From NCBI GenBank assembly GCA_018883625.1, contig JAHLFV010000188.1, positions 1 through 23,290 on the forward strand: 23,290 nucleotides of DNA, read 5' to 3'. The notes below the pieces were generated by a model. It had not been told where the DNA came from and ran no database searches. It worked only from the letters and a program-made list of their open reading frames with translations. Of this stretch, positions 20,956 to 23,290 are shown piece after piece; position 1 is the first letter of the stretch, and every line of letters begins with the position of its first letter. A program made the translations under genes and the position numbers. The DNA comes from Candidatus Treponema excrementipullorum. Its GTDB lineage: Bacteria > Spirochaetota > Spirochaetia > Treponematales > Treponemataceae.

Positions 20956-21708
20956 ATGTTGGAAGTTTATATTTCGGAGAATACATTTACAAATAAGAAA
21001 AAGCCTTACATTTTTAGAAGCCGTAATTTAATCACGTACACTCAAGAAGATATTATTCAGGAAATCGGTATGAGTGGAACCACGTTTACTGCCGCAGATG
21101 CAGCGGGGCTTCTTGCGGAACTGGAAGAAGTTTTTACTAAATATATTAAAAGCGGAGCGGCGGTAAAACTTTTTATGGGAACATTCCGGGCCGCCGCCAG
21201 CGGAACTGCAGAAAGTGCCAATGAGACTTTCAGACCCCAAAAAGGACGGGATCACCGAACACCTGTCCGCGATCATAGAATTTCTCTTCATTTTGAAAAA
21301 GACCAGCAGTTTTCAGAGGCATTACGGAATATGAAATTTAATCGTCTTGGTTTAAAAAAATTGTGTTTACCCTACATTTCACACATTGAGAATGGTATAA
21401 TCGGAAAGACCAATACCTTTCAGCCGGGAGATTCTGTTTTAATAAAGGGACGATTCTTGAAATTTGACTATTGCAGTGGTACCCAGGGATTATTTTTCAA
21501 AAACACAGAAACCGGACAGATATTTAGAGCAACGTCTTTTACAAAGCTTACAAGACTTTCCGTTCAGGCTCTGATACCCAGTGAATTACAGGACGGTGTG
21601 TATAAGGACTATTTTCACTTTGTAAAAGGTGTGTTTACAATCCGTAAACAGACTGTTTACGGATTTCTTGTTTCAATAAAAGCAAGTAAAGCATTATTAT
21701 ATATATAA
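20956..21708 (+). CDS. HU-like DNA-binding domain protein with C-terminal DUF4469-type domain
   Basis: A 250-residue protein. The N-terminal ~130 residues resemble the extended HU/IHF-like domain of bacteria such as Bacteroides and spirochaetes: a helical start (TFTAADAAGLLAELEEVFTKYIKSG) followed by strands (AAVKLFMGTFRAAASGT, HRISLHFEKD). The C-terminal ~100 residues (IENGIIGKTNTFQPGDSVLIKGRFLKFD...YGFLVSIKA) fit the Ig-like DUF4469 domain found beside such HU-like domains. A role in nucleoid binding is inferred, and the partner of the Ig-like part is unknown. No ribosome binding site precedes the ATG, which stands six bases after TACAAT. Confidence 0.75.
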   Translation: MLEVYISENTFTNKKKPYIFRSRNLITYTQEDIIQEIGMSGTTFTAADAAGLLAELEEVFTKYIKSGAAVKLFMGTFRAAASGTAESANETFRPQKGRDHRTPVRDHRISLHFEKDQQFSEALRNMKFNRLGLKKLCLPYISHIENGIIGKTNTFQPGDSVLIKGRFLKFDYCSGTQGLFFKNTETGQIFRATSFTKLTRLSVQALIPSELQDGVYKDYFHFVKGVFTIRKQTVYGFLVSIKASKALLYI

Positions 21709-21759
21709 ATCTATTGTATCATAAAACATGAAAAAATCCAGTGTAACAAGTGCCTTTAT

Positions 21760-21799
21760 GTATGGTTGATTCTTTATCTTTGATTTTATAAAACCATAC
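21760..21799. repeat. Inverted repeat after the HU-like/DUF4469 gene
   Basis: GTATGGTT (21760-21767) and AACCATAC (21792-21799) are perfect 8-bp inverted repeats with a T-rich loop. It could help end transcription of the upstream gene, but no T tract follows the stem. Confidence 0.35.
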
Positions 21800-21804
21800 C
21801 CCTC

Positions 21805-21833
21805 TTGCTTTTAACAAAAAGATACCTTACTAT
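21805..21833 (+). promoter_or_regulatory. Candidate promoter of the secreted repeat protein
   Basis: TTGCTT (21805-21810), 17 bases, TACTAT (21828-21833). The leader would be about 50 bases and includes the AGAGGAAG ribosome binding site before ATG 21892. Confidence 0.45.
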
Positions 21834-21891
21834 GGTTAGTGTAGTTATTTTTACTTCATTTATTTGCAATCCATAAAAAAAGAGGAAGAAA

Positions 21892-22491
21892 ATGAAAATA
21901 AACAAGAAAATCTTTTCGCTATTTGCTCTTGTATTTTTTTTATCATGTCTTGTACCTGTAACAGTGTTTGCAGAAGAATATGTTCTTGGAGAAAAATACT
22001 ATAAAAACTTTCCCGGTACAGGAAATAAATGGGTTGAATTATATTCGGTAACAGAATACGACGAAAAGGGAAATGAAATTTACTGGCAGGACGCTGACGG
22101 ATACGAAGACTGGTATGAGTATGATAAAAACGGAAATGAAATCCACTACAAGAGTTTCTCTGGATATGAACAATGGTATGAGTACGATGCAAACGGAAAT
22201 CTAACTCACAGGAAAGACTCTTACGGAAACGAAGCATGGTATGAGTATGATAAAAACGGAAATGAAATCCACATGAAGAACTCTGACGGATACGAAGACT
22301 GGTATGAGTATGATAAAAACGGAAATAAAATTTACTGGAAGAACTCTGACGGAGACGAAGCATGGTATGAGTATGATAAAAACGGAAATTTAATCCACAG
22401 TAAGACCTCTAACGGAGGCGAATCATGGTACGAATATTCTTATCGACCGGACGGAACAATAAAGACGGCTTGGGAATTTATTAAGTTTTAG
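21892..22491 (+). CDS. Secreted YD-type repeat protein
   Basis: A 199-residue protein. Residues 1-27 are a signal peptide (MKINKK, hydrophobic core, cleavage after VFA); a Cys at 19 is a poor lipobox candidate. Residues 54-179 are six tandem 21-residue units of the pattern YEYDKNGNEIHxKxSDGYEDW, ending in a partial unit (180-199). The units resemble YD/RHS-type beta-hairpin repeats and also MORN-like patterns, but are shorter than full RHS proteins and carry no toxin tip. It is likely periplasmic or surface located; function unknown. It is highly acidic and Tyr/Trp-rich, unlike neighbours. AGAGGAAG precedes the ATG. Confidence 0.85.
   Translation: MKINKKIFSLFALVFFLSCLVPVTVFAEEYVLGEKYYKNFPGTGNKWVELYSVTEYDEKGNEIYWQDADGYEDWYEYDKNGNEIHYKSFSGYEQWYEYDANGNLTHRKDSYGNEAWYEYDKNGNEIHMKNSDGYEDWYEYDKNGNKIYWKNSDGDEAWYEYDKNGNLIHSKTSNGGESWYEYSYRPDGTIKTAWEFIKF
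22051..22428 (+). repeat. Six tandem 63-bp repeats in the secreted-protein gene
   Basis: Six units of exactly 63 bases with no indels between them. Several share long identical stretches around the codons for WYEYDKNGN (for example near 22114, 22240, 22303 and 22366), which points to recent duplication or gene conversion. Copy number may differ among strains. Confidence 0.9.
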
Positions 22492-22496
22492 CCCAA

Positions 22497-22534
22497 TTTA
22501 ATCTGGTATCAGTTTTACTTTTTGCAAGATTAAA
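22497..22534. repeat. Inverted repeat after the secreted repeat protein
   Basis: TTTAATCT (22497-22504) and AGATTAAA (22527-22534) are perfect inverted repeats just after the stop codon. It may serve as a weak terminator, but no T run follows the stem. From 22535 to 22714 nothing further was recognised. Confidence 0.35.
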
Positions 22535-22714
22535 CTCTTTAAAAAGTTTCTGTGCATGGGAAAATGATAACAACTTTTGCAGGGCTACCTTACAAATCAC
22601 TGGTATTTTTGGAACTGTGGACTTACATATTTTGGATACAAAACCTTGCCTTAAAAAAACACCTCCCCAGCCATCTCATTCCGAAGCAAAGCTGAGAAAA
22701 CTTAAGAACAAGTA

Positions 22715-22936
22715 CAAATATTGCTCTACTTACTTATTGTTCCCCGCAATATTTGAACGTACTGTTGAACCCGAAAAATTTTGCTTATCAGTACGTAAAG
22801 CATCGTTCTGCCCCAAGATACCCCCCTCGATGATTAACAATACGACAACTAAGTCCAAATATTGCAGTGCCCCTTTTCGTGCTCCGCAATATTTGCAATC
22901 ATCGTTCTACCCCAAGATACCCCCTCGATGATTAAC
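22715..22936. repeat. Duplicated palindrome-rich intergenic element
   Basis: Two related copies lie side by side. Each has a CAAATATTGC...GCAATATTTG inverted repeat (22715-22755 and 22856-22895, perfect 10-bp arms, different loops) and a 37-38 bp direct repeat that starts CATCGTTCT and ends CGATGATTAAC (22801-22838 and 22900-22936, one substitution and one C difference). Copy 1 has about 41 extra bases between the two modules that themselves carry ACGTACTG...CAGTACGT arms (22757-22764, 22789-22796). In copy 2 the direct repeat is flanked by AATCATCG/CGATGATT arms. No ORF is credible here. It may be a REP- or MITE-like element. Confidence 0.75.
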
Positions 22937-22977
22937 CATATCAAGATAAGCCGTAGTCATACAGCATTTTATTGTGA

Positions 22978-22983
22978 TATACT
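22978..22983 (+). promoter_or_regulatory. -10 box abutting the mazG start codon
   Basis: TATACT, then six bases, then ATG 22990. A weak -35 candidate TAGTCA (22954-22959) lies 18 bases upstream. There is no ribosome binding site between the -10 box and the ATG. Confidence 0.55.
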
Positions 22984-22989
22984 GATTTT

Positions 22990-23290
22990 ATGGATCAAAC
23001 CTTACAATCTTTTGACAAATTTTATTCCATTGTAAAAAAACTTCGTTCCCCGGAAGGTTGCCCATGGGACAAAAAGCAAACTCCCGAATCTTTGCGTACA
23101 CCTCTTGTGGAAGAAGCCTTTGAAGCCGTAGACGCCATCAACGAGGAAAACAGCTCCCATGTAAAAGAAGAGTTGGGAGATGTATTCCTTAATGCTCTGA
23201 TGATTGCTCAGATATATGAAGAAACAGGGGATTTTTCCGTGACAGATATGTTTCAAGATGTAAGTGACAAATTGGTTCGTCGTCATCCCC
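22990..23290 (+). CDS. mazG: MazG-type nucleoside triphosphate pyrophosphohydrolase (partial, 5' end)
   Basis: The first 100 residues of a MazG-family enzyme, running off the right edge. The family hallmarks LRSPEGCPWDKKQTPESL, the metal-binding EEAFEAVDAI and EELGDVFLNAL (the ExxE and ExxD helices) and the LVRRHP segment are present. It hydrolyses non-canonical or stress-related NTPs to NMP and pyrophosphate; in E. coli MazG also lowers (p)ppGpp levels. The ATG stands six bases after TATACT. Confidence 0.93.
   Translation, partial: MDQTLQSFDKFYSIVKKLRSPEGCPWDKKQTPESLRTPLVEEAFEAVDAINEENSSHVKEELGDVFLNALMIAQIYEETGDFSVTDMFQDVSDKLVRRHP

Noticed and set aside
21860..22363. A 167-codon open frame antisense to the secreted repeat protein, with its own repeats (RFYHTHT).
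   Set aside because: It mirrors the 63-bp sense repeats, which lack stops in that frame by composition. The sense frame has a signal peptide and ribosome binding site; the antisense one has neither.
22617..22931. A 104-codon plus-strand frame across the palindromic element.
   Set aside because: It is made largely of the duplicated palindromes, has no ribosome binding site, and repeats the same peptide only because the DNA repeats do.
22715..22936. Possible CRISPR array.
   Set aside because: Only two direct-repeat copies with an irregular spacing (99 bases apart), additional palindromes, and no cas genes nearby.

Overview
The window looks like chromosomal DNA of a host-associated spirochaete, most likely a Treponema-type organism. 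This is inferred from gene content: a fused ECF transporter module, a helicase-free DbpA RNA-binding-domain protein, an HU-like/DUF4469 protein, an outer-membrane beta-barrel remnant and a secreted YD-type repeat protein. No rRNA or tRNA is present to confirm it. No phage, IS element, CRISPR array or defence system was recognised.

Region 1 (1-8836, minus strand) is one long operon of tightly packed genes: valS, a stand-alone RelA/SpoT-type HD hydrolase, KDG kinase, KDPG aldolase, an Lrp/AsnC regulator, a class I aminotransferase resembling the AlaR/AlaT pair, and a fused EcfA-EcfA'-EcfT transporter protein running off the left edge. A near-consensus promoter precedes valS. The ECF gene is split by a one-base frame change at an A AAA AAG heptamer, either a frameshift lesion or error, or a programmed -1 frameshift site. 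ValRS carries an unusual repetitive His/Cys-rich insert near its N-terminus. kdgK and eda convert 2-keto-3-deoxygluconate to pyruvate and glyceraldehyde-3-phosphate, and the aminotransferase could draw on that pyruvate.

Region 2 (8837-10310) holds two unexplained palindromes, a degraded outer-membrane protein gene that has lost its signal peptide, and a two-gene plus-strand operon (small membrane protein plus YbjQ/UPF0145).

Region 3 (10355-14654) has a minus-strand operon (alpha/beta hydrolase, UPF0340/YwlG, YccF), a divergent plus-strand polar amino-acid ABC permease/ATPase pair with a clear terminator, and a metallophosphoesterase that belongs with the next lipoprotein gene.

Region 4 (14683-20281) contains a lipoprotein and, divergent from it, a Na/Pi-cotransporter-PhoU protein. 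The cotransporter converges on a minus-strand operon clpP, UPF0158-GNAT fusion, DbpA-RBD protein and MBL hydrolase.

Region 5 (20252-23290) carries plus-strand pth, the HU-like/DUF4469 gene, a secreted 21-residue-repeat protein, about 500 bp of intergenic DNA with duplicated palindromes, and the start of mazG.

The most interesting cross-cutting signal is that six genes (9746, 15477, 15572, 20288, 20956, 22990) have a sigma70-like -10 box exactly six bases before the start codon, with no room for a ribosome binding site. This suggests that leaderless transcription is common in this genome.
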